Of a DNA stretch of 17,573 nucleotides, positions 1 through 6,386 are shown piece after piece. Numbering within the stretch: position 1 is the first letter of the stretch; each line of letters starts with the position of its first letter. The notes under the pieces are model-generated. The model ran no database searches. It had not been told where the DNA came from and saw nothing but the letters and a program-made list of their open reading frames with translations. Made by a program: the position numbers and the translations under genes. This stretch comes from Prolixibacteraceae bacterium (GTDB lineage: Bacteria > Bacteroidota > Bacteroidia > Bacteroidales > Prolixibacteraceae): positions 1 to 17,573 of the forward strand of contig JACMKG010000168.1 of the NCBI GenBank assembly GCA_014380255.1. Direction: 5' to 3'.

Positions 1-169
1 AATCAGCGTAATCTTTTCCTGTTCCAAGGTCCATTCCACGGTATACCTGCCTTGAATCGGCTGAAATAACCTCCCCTTCAAGCAGAGAAGCAACTCTGGC
101 AGCTACTGCCGTTTTGCCAGAAGCAGTGGGCCCAAGAACAGTAATTAGATTATATTTTTCGTTGTGCAT
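1..169 (-). CDS. miaA: tRNA dimethylallyltransferase MiaA, N-terminal part (runs off window start)
   Basis: Only the first ~56 residues lie in the window. Reading the minus strand from the ATG at 169 gives [20 protein letters not shown], which contains the P-loop (GPTASGKT, residues 13-20), followed by the [18 protein letters not shown] block that binds the substrate tRNA/dimethylallyl donor. Both are signature motifs of MiaA, which transfers a dimethylallyl group to A37 of tRNAs that read codons starting with U. The gene continues leftwards beyond base 1, so the C-terminal catalytic and tRNA-binding parts cannot be judged. It is divergent from smpB, with 113 bp between the two starts. An imperfect -7 box (TTATTTTG on the minus strand, about 25 nt upstream of the ATG) may drive it, but that is weak. 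Confidence 0.93.
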   Translation of the reverse strand, partial: MHNEKYNLITVLGPTASGKTAVAARVASLLEGEVISADSRQVYRGMDLGTGKDYAD

Positions 170-201
170 GAGTTCAAAAGTTTTCGAACTGCAAAATAAT
201 G

Positions 202-209
202 TATTTTTG
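202..209 (+). promoter_or_regulatory. Candidate Bacteroidota -7 element for smpB
   Basis: TATTTTTG matches the TAnnTTTG consensus of the primary sigma factor of Bacteroidota. It lies 73 bp before the smpB start, in the miaA/smpB divergent gap. No clear TTG is seen at the expected -33 distance, so this is a moderate call. Confidence 0.45.
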
Positions 210-282
210 TAATGATAAAACTGGCAGCAGAAAGATTTTCCATCCATGATTCTGCCTGTATAAATTATCCGAAAGAAATAAG

Positions 283-741
283 ATGGCACACAAACCACAA
301 AATATTAGCATCAAGAATAAAAAGGCTTTCTTTGATTACGAGATCATCGAGAACTTTTATGCCGGTATTAAACTTGCAGGCACTGAGATTAAATCTATCC
401 GGGGAGGAAAAGCCGGCCTGGTAGATTCCTATTGCATCTTTGTAAACAATGAGTTGTATGTAAAAAACTTGCACATCTCAGAATACGAGCTGGGCACCTG
501 CAATAACCACATCGCCAAACGTGACCGCAAGCTTTTACTTCAAAGAAAGGAGCTTGATAAGATGCAGAAAAAGGCTAAAGAAGGCGGAATTACCATTGTT
601 CCCCTAAAGCTTTTTATCAATGATCGCGGGCTTGCTAAGTTAGAGATCTCATTGGCTAAGGGAAAAAAGACTTTCGACAAACGAGAAACTCTTAAATTAA
701 AAGATCATTCAAGGGAGATGGACCGGGCCAGGAAAGTGTAA
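283..741 (+). CDS. smpB: SsrA-binding protein SmpB
   Basis: This 152-residue protein is full length for SmpB. SmpB binds the tRNA-like part of tmRNA and carries it to stalled ribosomes for trans-translation. Recognisable family blocks are [19 protein letters not shown] near residues 13-31, the [19 protein letters not shown] segment (~33-51), HISEYELG (~64-71), [11 protein letters not shown] (~81-91) and the [20 protein letters not shown] tail (~117-136), ending in the basic [11 protein letters not shown] helix that enters the decoding centre. The ATG start fits the conserved N-terminus. No tmRNA gene was seen in this window. A long hairpin follows the stop. Confidence 0.97.
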   Translation: MAHKPQNISIKNKKAFFDYEIIENFYAGIKLAGTEIKSIRGGKAGLVDSYCIFVNNELYVKNLHISEYELGTCNNHIAKRDRKLLLQRKELDKMQKKAKEGGITIVPLKLFINDRGLAKLEISLAKGKKTFDKRETLKLKDHSREMDRARKV

Positions 742-788
742 AAACAGTTGGCAGTTTCAGTTTTCAGTAGAAGAAATTTTACTATAAG

Positions 789-844
789 CCTTTCAGCATT
801 AAGGTCCTTAAAGACTTTAATGCTGAAAGGACCTTAATTTTTTT
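789..844 (+). terminator. smpB 3' hairpin(s) with T-run
   Basis: A 14-bp perfect stem pairs 789-802 with 817-830 and extends inward through a G-T wobble and GTC/GAC to a 6-nt loop. A second, overlapping 9-bp stem pairs 799-807 (TTAAGGTCC) with 829-837 (GGACCTTAA), and this one is followed directly by seven T residues at 838-844. The two stems share bases and cannot form together. The position just after smpB fits transcription termination. Confidence 0.75.
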
Positions 845-848
845 AAAC

Positions 849-883
849 AAAAAAAAGCCTGATGAACATTCTCACCAGGCTTT
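849..883 (-). terminator. Rho-independent terminator of the aminotransferase transcript
   Basis: On the minus strand, AAAGCCTGGTGA and its partner TCATCAGGCTTT form a ~10-bp stem with a short loop, followed by eight T residues. It lies about 30 nt past the aminotransferase stop and faces the smpB hairpin, so the two convergent transcripts each have their own terminator. Confidence 0.85.
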
Positions 884-914
884 CTATTTGAAGTTAAAAA
901 GATAATTTTCTTTA

Positions 915-2108
915 TTATTCTAAAGTTGCCAATGCATCTTTTATGCGGTCAAGCGACTTTACCAAATCAGCTTCTGAGGCTGCATACGAAATGCGGATAC
1001 ATTCAGGGGCACCAAATGCTGTACCTGATACCACACCGGTAAAGGCATTCGACAGGATAAACAAGCCCATATCATCAGCATCTTTAATGGTTACATTACC
1101 AACTGATTTTCCAAAGAAAGAGGAAATATCAGGAAATACATAAAAAGCGCCCTCTGGTTTGCTGGTCTTGACACCCGGTATTTCAGCCAGCATGGATAAT
1201 ACAAGGTTACGACGTTTTTCAAACTGTTCCACCATTGCATACACCGAGTCAAGCGGAGCGTTTAAGGCTGCTACGGAAGCAATCTGAGACACCGAACACG
1301 GACCGGAGGTATATTGTCCCTGCAGCTTATCGCAGGCCTTAGCAAGCCATAAAGGGGCTGCAATATAGCCAATGCGGTAACCGGTCATGGCAAAAGCTTT
1401 GGATACACCATTCACCACCACTACCCTATCCTTGATTTCAGGGAACTGAGCAATGGTTTCATGTTTGATTCCGTAAACAATGTGTTCATAGATCTCATCA
1501 GAAATAACGATGATGTTAGGATGTTTTGCAAATATGTCGGCAAAAGCTTTCAGCTCATCCTTTGTGTAAACACTGCCTGTTGGGTTGCTTGGACTGCTAA
1601 ACAGAAAAGCACGGGTCTTGGGAGTGATAGCTGCTTCCAGTTGTTCGGGAGTAATTTTAAAATCGCTGTCAACAGTGGTTGGAATAATTACATTCACACC
1701 TTCATTCAGCTTTACCAGCTCAATATATGTTACCCAGTAAGGGGCGGGAATAATTACTTCATCACCTGGATTGATTAATGCCTGTAAAAGGTTAGCTATG
1801 GAATGTTTGGCTCCATTAGAAACAATGATCTGATCTGCGGTGTAGTCCAGATTATTGTCGCGCTTAAGCTTATCCACAATGGCCTTACGCAGTGAAGGAT
1901 AGCCGGGAACCGGTGAATAGGTTGAATAGTTATCATCAATGGCCTTCTTGGCAGCATCCTTGATAAAATCAGGGGTATTAAAATCAGGTTCACCTACTCC
2001 AAGACTGATTACATCAATGCCTTTTTCTTTTAACTCGCGGCTCTTTTGGGCCACAGCCAGGGTGGCAGATGCAGATAAAATCGCAACTCTGTCTGAAACT
2101 CTTTCCAT
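915..2108 (-). CDS. PLP-dependent class I aminotransferase (aspartate aminotransferase-like)
   Basis: At 397 residues this is full length for the prokaryotic-type (subgroup Ib) aspartate aminotransferases. Landmarks are GVGEPDFNTPD (~37-47), the YSPVPGYPSLR block (~64-74), NPTG at 175-178, SDEIY at 203-207 (Asp204 binds the pyridine N of PLP), the Schiff-base lysine in SKAFAMTGYRIGY (Lys237), and an Arg in ECIRISYAAS near residue 373 that should bind the substrate carboxylate. The likely reaction is aspartate + 2-oxoglutarate to oxaloacetate + glutamate in the cytosol; relatives also use prephenate or other amino acids, so substrate is not certain. It is the last of three minus-strand genes (GroES-like, hydrolase, aminotransferase) with a strong terminator after it. 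Confidence 0.92.
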   Translation of the reverse strand: MERVSDRVAILSASATLAVAQKSRELKEKGIDVISLGVGEPDFNTPDFIKDAAKKAIDDNYSTYSPVPGYPSLRKAIVDKLKRDNNLDYTADQIIVSNGAKHSIANLLQALINPGDEVIIPAPYWVTYIELVKLNEGVNVIIPTTVDSDFKITPEQLEAAITPKTRAFLFSSPSNPTGSVYTKDELKAFADIFAKHPNIIVISDEIYEHIVYGIKHETIAQFPEIKDRVVVVNGVSKAFAMTGYRIGYIAAPLWLAKACDKLQGQYTSGPCSVSQIASVAALNAPLDSVYAMVEQFEKRRNLVLSMLAEIPGVKTSKPEGAFYVFPDISSFFGKSVGNVTIKDADDMGLFILSNAFTGVVSGTAFGAPECIRISYAASEADLVKSLDRIKDALATLE

Positions 2109-2216
2109 AACTTATAGTTATAAATGTTTAATAATCATTTTTTCGAATGCAAGATATATAAAAAACCAACAGAACGATCAGAATGTTTCAATTCGTAATA
2201 AAAACAGGCCTAAAAT

Positions 2217-3002
2217 TTACAATTTGTTATTACAACCTGCATCTCTTAAGAATTGCTTTACATTTTCCTGAAGGTTAAGATAATCGTTATAGTCAGAAAC
2301 CACCTCAATAATTGAATTGTTAATCAAGGCATTAATCTCCTTTGCAATGTCCAGAGGATGGTTCTCATCATCCGGCAAGGCTGCTATAAAGGTAGGAACT
2401 TTGATTTCGGCTAATTGTTCACGCGAGGGCAGATCAGAGGCTGCTCCTCCATTATAGATCTGTGGATAATAATGCGGATCAAATGCCAGCCTGTAATCCA
2501 TAAGCTTTTGGCGGGTACCCGGGTATTGCTGCTCATAAAATTCAGGCGGATCCTGAGTAAGGGAGATCAGGCGTTTCAGGAAATCAGGAATTTGGCCGTG
2601 ACTTGCCTTCGAGGCTATCTTTCTGTAGACTGACTTTACAGCTTCACGCTTTTCCCAAGCTGGCGGAGGTGTAACAAGAATTAGCGCCTTTACCTTTTCA
2701 GGATGCCTAACGGCAAAATGCAAAGCAGTTACAGATCCCATGGAAGTTCCTGCAACAACGGCCTGATCAATAGTATTAGCCTCCATAACATCAGCCAGTT
2801 GATTGGTCATTGAATCCCATTTATAATCACCGCTAATTGATTTACCACAGGCATCATATCTGATTACCTGCACACTTTCTGACAGCTTATGGAGGTTAAT
2901 TAACGAATAGAGAGAATCTGATTCAACTGAATTCAACATTCCGTGAAGCCAAATAACTGGTTCACCTTGTCCTTGTATGGTAAGAGGGATTGAAATAGAC
3001 AT
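2217..3002 (-). CDS. Alpha/beta-hydrolase fold protein, catalytic His not found
   Basis: This 261-residue protein has the core of the alpha/beta hydrolase family. The oxyanion-hole HG is at residues 20-21 (VIWLHGM), the nucleophile elbow GTSMGS has Ser87, and RHPEKVKALILVTPP follows it as is usual. A lid-like helical stretch spans ~115-195, and PTFIAALPDDENHPLD (~203-218) holds the probable acid (Asp211 or Asp212). The C-terminal position that normally carries the catalytic His (…SDYNDYLNLQENVKQFL, ~236-252) has none; the only nearby His is His215. There is no signal peptide, so it is probably cytosolic. The substrate is unknown. It lies 72 bp downstream of the GroES-like gene and 108 bp upstream of the aminotransferase on the same strand, possibly co-transcribed. 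Confidence 0.85.
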   Translation of the reverse strand: MSISIPLTIQGQGEPVIWLHGMLNSVESDSLYSLINLHKLSESVQVIRYDACGKSISGDYKWDSMTNQLADVMEANTIDQAVVAGTSMGSVTALHFAVRHPEKVKALILVTPPPAWEKREAVKSVYRKIASKASHGQIPDFLKRLISLTQDPPEFYEQQYPGTRQKLMDYRLAFDPHYYPQIYNGGAASDLPSREQLAEIKVPTFIAALPDDENHPLDIAKEINALINNSIIEVVSDYNDYLNLQENVKQFLRDAGCNNKL

Positions 3003-3074
3003 TCAGTAGTTTATTATATAATGTAGTTAGCTACAGATTACGCTCAATGATACTAATCGGATACAGATTACCGC

Positions 3075-3458
3075 TTATTCGAACAGATCTTCATCACGAA
3101 TCAACATCAGGATGGAAGAATGAGGAAGAATAATGTATTTATTTTTATTGAACTCAATATCCCAGCCGCTTTTATTGAGATAAACAGCCAGATCTCCTAC
3201 TTTGGCCTGTAAAGGCACATATTTCACATCATCCTTCTTTTCCTGCCATGGCTCTTCGGCATCAGTCATTGCCGGGATCGGATATCCAGGTCCTACCTTT
3301 ACAATGTAACCACTTAGCGTCTTCTCGTTTTCCTGTACGGTAGGTGGCAAATATAATCCAGAAGGAGTTCTGCTTTGCTGATCCTTGGGCTTGATTAAAA
3401 CCCTGTCGCCGATCATGATAAATTTCTCAAGATCCTGTTCTTCGATAATTAGTGACAT
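3075..3458 (-). CDS. GroES-like (Cpn10 family) protein
   Basis: This 127-residue protein is longer than ordinary GroES (~95). It opens with an acidic lead (~1-15), then the Cpn10 hallmark GDRVLIKPK (~17-25), followed by SGLYLPPTVQENEKTLSGYIVKVGPG, which corresponds to the mobile loop and the first beta strands. An inserted segment (~59-83, PIPAMTDAEEPWQEKKDD) precedes VGDLAVYLNKSGWDIEFNKNKYIILPHSSILMLIRDED. No groEL lies next to it, so it is unlikely to be the main GroES. Related stand-alone GroES-like proteins are common in Bacteroidota, and their partner is not known to me. It is the first gene of the minus-strand group, with a good -7 box 20 bp upstream. Confidence 0.85.
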   Translation of the reverse strand: MSLIIEEQDLEKFIMIGDRVLIKPKDQQSRTPSGLYLPPTVQENEKTLSGYIVKVGPGYPIPAMTDAEEPWQEKKDDVKYVPLQAKVGDLAVYLNKSGWDIEFNKNKYIILPHSSILMLIRDEDLFE

Positions 3459-3477
3459 CTAGTTTTATTTTTATATG

Positions 3478-3485
3478 CAAAGATA
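3478..3485 (-). promoter_or_regulatory. -7 promoter element for the GroES-like gene
   Basis: On the minus strand TATCTTTG is an exact TAnnTTTG match, followed by C. It lies 20 bp before the ATG of the GroES-like gene. A TTG exists upstream but only 13 nt away, so the -33 element is not convincing. Confidence 0.55.
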
Positions 3486-3709
3486 AAACAATCGGACTCA
3501 ATCCTTCACTTATTTTCATTTATGAAGGGTACCTAACTATTTTATTAGAGATGATTGCCATATTCTTTAACATGCATTTTACTTCCCCAAGGACTGAATT
3601 GAATATTCCTCAAAAAATAATTTAATAATTACTGATTTTTCTTTAATTGATATGTATTTGTATTACAACACATTACCATATCTGCAAAAAATATTTGTAA
3701 AAATATACT

Positions 3710-3726
3710 ACTATGTGTTGCATAGT
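3710..3726. promoter_or_regulatory. Palindrome over the -33 element, candidate PadR operator
   Basis: ACTATG-TGTTG-CATAGT is a perfect 6-bp dyad with a 5-nt centre. The centre contains the TTG that serves as the -33 element of the next promoter. PadR-family repressors typically bind ATGT/ACAT-type dyads near promoters, and the third gene-start downstream encodes a PadR protein. Autoregulation through this site is inferred, not shown. Confidence 0.5.
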
Positions 3727-3749
3727 TCCATTTAAAAGACATATATTTG
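3718..3749 (+). promoter_or_regulatory. Strong promoter of the PadR/PspC operon
   Basis: TTG at 3718-3720, a 21-nt spacer, then TATATTTG at 3742-3749, an exact TAnnTTTG match followed by C. Transcription would begin near 3755, leaving an A-rich, G-poor leader of about 135 nt before the first ATG at 3892. The region from 3486 to 3709 shows no convincing gene. Confidence 0.75.
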
Positions 3750-3891
3750 CAGTACAAATAACAATGTAAGAAAAGGTAGATTCTTAAATAATGTACTATA
3801 CAACTTGTAACGAAAACAAAAATCAATCGTCATAGATTCAGAAAACAACAATTGAAAACAGAAAAACAATAAAAAAATAGGAGATCAAGTC

Positions 3892-4680
3892 ATGAAAACA
3901 CAGAACAACAATCAGGAAACAAACAAGAGTCAGGTTAGCAAAAGTACATTAGGTGCAAGTGCAGTTCTTTTCGGAGCAGTTTTAATTAGTCTATCAGTAA
4001 ATGCCCAGGATCTTTGGAAAGAGTTTTCAAATAGCGCATCCTATGGAAAAATGGCTCTGATAATGGATGGTCAGTTAAACGAAACAGAAAATGCTGATGC
4101 CGCTTTTGATGCTATCAATGCTGAAGTGGCTTTAATATTATCCTCTCCGATCGAATCCGAAGAAACTATGGAAATTGAAAGCTGGATGGTTACAGAAGAA
4201 TTTTTCAGTTCAAATGAAGTACTTGAAAGTATAGAACCTTCCCTGGAAATAGAAAGCTGGATGATCGAAGAGACCAATTTCATTTCAACTGTTGATTTCA
4301 ATACCGTTGAAACTGAAGAAAGCCTGACAGTAGAAGATTGGATGACCGCTGAAGAATTCTTCAATTCACCAGAAGTATTGGAAAATGCTGAACCAGCCCT
4401 TAAAATAGAAAGCTGGATGACTGAAACAAGCTTTTTTACTGAGGCCGAACAATACACTACAAACACTGCTGATGCTGAAATAGCAAAATATGCTGAAAGG
4501 ATTATCAATGCCATCGAAGCTGATGAAACTCTTGCAATTGAAGGCTGGATGATTACTGAAGAGTATTTCAACCTATCTGAAGTATTGGCTAACGAAGAAC
4601 CATTGAAAGTTGAAAACTGGATGCTGGAAGCTGAAAACTTCAGTAATCAACCTGCCTACGATCATTATGCAGCAAAATAA
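3892..4680 (+). CDS. Secreted acidic protein with six IEsWM motifs, function unknown
   Basis: I do not recognise a named family. The 262-residue product has a polar 19-residue lead, then a hydrophobic segment (GASAVLFGAVLISLSVNAQD, ~21-40) that reads as a signal peptide cut near Ala38. The mature part is very acidic. The motif [LM]x[IV]E[SDGN]WM occurs six times, with Trp at 98, 123, 150, 175, 219 and 243. These fall into three paired units: motif, T-x-E-E-[FY]-F-x5-EVL, x2-3-EP, motif. The start is supported by AGGAGAT seven bases upstream of the ATG. It is the first gene of the operon and is followed 92 bp later by padR, with no promoter between. Export and co-expression with PspC membrane proteins suggest a periplasmic or envelope role; that is inference. 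Confidence 0.85.
   Translation: MKTQNNNQETNKSQVSKSTLGASAVLFGAVLISLSVNAQDLWKEFSNSASYGKMALIMDGQLNETENADAAFDAINAEVALILSSPIESEETMEIESWMVTEEFFSSNEVLESIEPSLEIESWMIEETNFISTVDFNTVETEESLTVEDWMTAEEFFNSPEVLENAEPALKIESWMTETSFFTEAEQYTTNTADAEIAKYAERIINAIEADETLAIEGWMITEEYFNLSEVLANEEPLKVENWMLEAENFSNQPAYDHYAAK
4168..4623 (+). repeat. Coding repeats: six [LM]x[IV]E[SDGN]WM motifs
   Basis: The repeat lies inside the secreted protein. Neighbouring motif tryptophans are 25, 27, 25, 44 and 24 residues apart, giving three composite units, each starting and ending with the motif. The linkers after the second and fourth motifs vary in length. The units are similar but not identical in DNA, so the duplications are old and kept by selection on protein sequence. 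Confidence 0.85.
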
Positions 4681-4772
4681 ACAAATGAAATACAACTAAT
4701 TAATCACCAGTACCCGAAAACAATGAAATAAAGACTTCAGCCAAACAACTCAATGTATAAGGAGCAAAAGCC

Positions 4773-5102
4773 ATGAAAACAGAAAACACAAAAGCACAAA
4801 TGAGAAAAGGGATACTCGAATATTGCATCTTATTGGTATTACGAAACAAAGACCAATACGTAAGTGACATTATCGAACACCTGGAAAAATCAAAGATGAT
4901 TGTTGTTGAAGGAACGCTCTACCCAATGCTTACGCGTTTAAAGAATGAAGGCTACCTGGGTTACCGGTGGGAAGAATCACAACAAGGACCTCCACGCAAA
5001 TACTATGAATTGACCCAGGCCGGCAAACTCTTCCTGAATGAACTGGAAAGCGCCTGGAATGAATTGGTAGATGCAGTATTAAACATCACCCCCCGTAAAT
5101 AA
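4773..5102 (+). CDS. PadR-family transcriptional regulator
   Basis: This 109-residue protein matches a minimal PadR repressor. The winged helix-turn-helix spans ~10-85, with LEYCILLVLRNKDQYVSDIIEHL, then the recognition region EGTLYPMLTRLKNEGYL, and the family hallmark GPPRKYYELTQAGKLFLNEL in the wing. A short C-terminal helix (~86-105) would provide dimerisation. An AAGGAGC ribosome site lies just upstream of the ATG. Known PadR proteins act as local repressors whose ligands or stress signals release them from DNA. Here it sits inside the operon it probably controls, after the secreted repeat protein and 43 bp before the long PspC gene, which points to autorepression. Confidence 0.93.
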   Translation: MKTENTKAQMRKGILEYCILLVLRNKDQYVSDIIEHLEKSKMIVVEGTLYPMLTRLKNEGYLGYRWEESQQGPPRKYYELTQAGKLFLNELESAWNELVDAVLNITPRK

Positions 5103-5145
5103 CGGCACACAGAAACAGTCAGACATCAGAAATAAATCAGAAACC

Positions 5146-5850
5146 ATGAAAAAGACATTCACAATAAACATCAGTGGCAATGTATTCCACATCGAAGAAG
5201 ATGCTTACGATAAACTACAAAATTACTTGAATTGCCTCAGCCAGTATTTCGCATCCCAGGTAGGCGGACAAGAAATCCTATCAGACATTGAAGCGCGTAT
5301 TGCAGAGTTGTTCAGAGAAAAGATTACTGAAATGCAGGAAGCGGTTACAATCAAATGGGTAGATGAAGTAATGGCCAAATTGGGAAAACCAGAAGATTTT
5401 ATGGAAGCTGATCCCACTCAAGGAAATAAATTTACCAATGAATTGAAAGGAGAAAAGATCAGAAAACGGCTGTACCGTGATACCGAAGACCGAGTGATAG
5501 GTGGAGTCTGTTCGGGAATGAGTACCTACTTTAATACCGATCCGGTGTTGATTCGCATATTGTTTGTTGCGCTGGTTTTCCTGGGAGTTGGAATCTCCAT
5601 CATAGTCTATCTGATTTTATGGATCGTAGTGCCGAAAGCCACCACGACTGCCCAACGACTTGAAATGAAGGGAGAAGAACCTACTATTTACAATATTCAG
5701 AAAACTATACAGCAAGAAGTTAAAGAAGTAAAGGAGAGCTTTTCCAAAATCAACCAATCAGAATCATTCAAAGAAGGGAAAAAAGCAACACGCAAAGCCT
5801 TTAATGACTTCCGTACTGGATTTACAGAAGCATTTTCATCTAAAAAATAG
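5146..5850 (+). CDS. Long PspC-domain membrane protein
   Basis: This 234-residue protein has three parts. Residues 1-100 form a soluble domain (MKKTFTINISGNVFHIEEDA… LSDIEARIAELF… VDEVMAKLGKPEDF) that commonly precedes PspC in Bacteroidota. Residues ~107-165 are the PspC domain: KRLYRDTEDRVIGGVCSGMS, DPVLIRILFVALVFLG, then a hydrophobic span ending ILWIVVPKA. Residues ~166-234 are a charged, probably helical tail rich in Lys and Glu. PspC proteins act at the inner membrane in phage-shock-type envelope stress responses. No pspA-like gene is present, so the pathway here is not the classical one. It shares the operon with PadR upstream and a short PspC protein 44 bp downstream. Confidence 0.9.
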   Translation: MKKTFTINISGNVFHIEEDAYDKLQNYLNCLSQYFASQVGGQEILSDIEARIAELFREKITEMQEAVTIKWVDEVMAKLGKPEDFMEADPTQGNKFTNELKGEKIRKRLYRDTEDRVIGGVCSGMSTYFNTDPVLIRILFVALVFLGVGISIIVYLILWIVVPKATTTAQRLEMKGEEPTIYNIQKTIQQEVKEVKESFSKINQSESFKEGKKATRKAFNDFRTGFTEAFSSKK

Positions 5851-5894
5851 AAACTTACTCAGAATCAAAACAATCCTTTAGAAACAATTTAAAA

Positions 5895-6131
5895 ATGAAT
5901 GCCATGAAACGATTAACACGCTCAAACGAAAAGATTATAGCTGGAGTAATCAGTGGGATTTCCAACTACATCAATCCTGAATGGGACCCCGTATTTTGTC
6001 GTATTATTTTTGCCTGGATAGCCTTTTACAACCCAGCACTGATTCTTATTTATTTTGGATTGATATTAATTATTCCAGCTGAAAATACATTAACAGCACA
6101 CCGTAAAACAAGCTCTGCAACCATCAGATAG
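5895..6131 (+). CDS. Short PspC-domain protein
   Basis: This 78-residue protein consists of little more than a PspC domain. MKRLTRSNEKIIAGVISGIS corresponds to the R…DRVIGGVCSGMS start of the long protein upstream, then DPVFCRIIFAWIAF and a second hydrophobic run ALILIYFGLILIIPAE. Two ATGs compete: 5895 and, three codons later, 5904 (MKRL…). The second fits the family start better, but neither has a strong ribosome site. It is the last gene of the operon, with a terminator ~40 bp after it. It may pair with or modulate the long PspC protein in the inner membrane, by analogy with PspB/PspC partnerships; this is inference. Confidence 0.85.
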   Translation: MNAMKRLTRSNEKIIAGVISGISNYINPEWDPVFCRIIFAWIAFYNPALILIYFGLILIIPAENTLTAHRKTSSATIR

Positions 6132-6172
6132 ATGAATTTCCATCTATTCCAATTCATAGAATAATCTAATTT

Positions 6173-6204
6173 CAGCATCCGGATCCTTTGCCGGATGCTG
6201 TTTT
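6173..6204 (+). terminator. Terminator of the PadR/PspC operon
   Basis: CAGCATCCGG (6173-6182) pairs perfectly with CCGGATGCTG (6191-6200) around an 8-nt loop, and TTTT follows. It lies 42 nt after the last stop of the operon. Confidence 0.85.
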
Positions 6205-6261
6205 GTGATATGCCAATTCTCAAACTTTGCCCTATGGGCTTTCAGCTTTCTGAGACTAACC

Positions 6262-6351
6262 CTATATCAACTCTATATAAGAACTATATCAATCCTATGG
6301 CTGTCTTTTTTTGCATAGGATTGATATAGGGTTGATATAGAAGTAATATAG
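6262..6351. repeat. Inverted array of 11-bp units (CTATATCAAyC)
   Basis: On the plus strand, three 11-bp units beginning CTATAT start at 6262, 6273 and 6284, and a fourth partial one (CTATG) starts at 6295. Reading the minus strand from 6351 gives the same layout: units start at 6351, 6340 and 6329, with CTATG at 6318. The innermost units form a perfect 16-bp inverted repeat (6284-6299 with 6314-6329) around a T-rich loop. It lies between the convergent PspC operon and asparaginase gene. No T-run follows either arm, so a plain terminator is not the obvious reading. Confidence 0.85.
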
Positions 6352-6386
6352 CTTTTAATCATCAGATCATTTAATTTATAGTATGC

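Noticed and set aside
3629..3826. Minus-strand open frame in the operon's upstream region
   Set aside because: It overlaps the strong plus-strand promoter and has AT-driven hydrophobic composition with no ribosome site.
4071..4571. 166-residue minus-strand open frame inside the secreted repeat protein gene
   Set aside because: It is a Ser/Val/Ile-rich shadow produced by the repeated Glu-rich codons of the real gene on the other strand; no family and no start signals.
6284..6329. Rho-independent terminator at the 16-bp inverted repeat
   Set aside because: Neither strand has a T-run directly after the stem, and the PspC operon already has a good terminator at 6173-6204.
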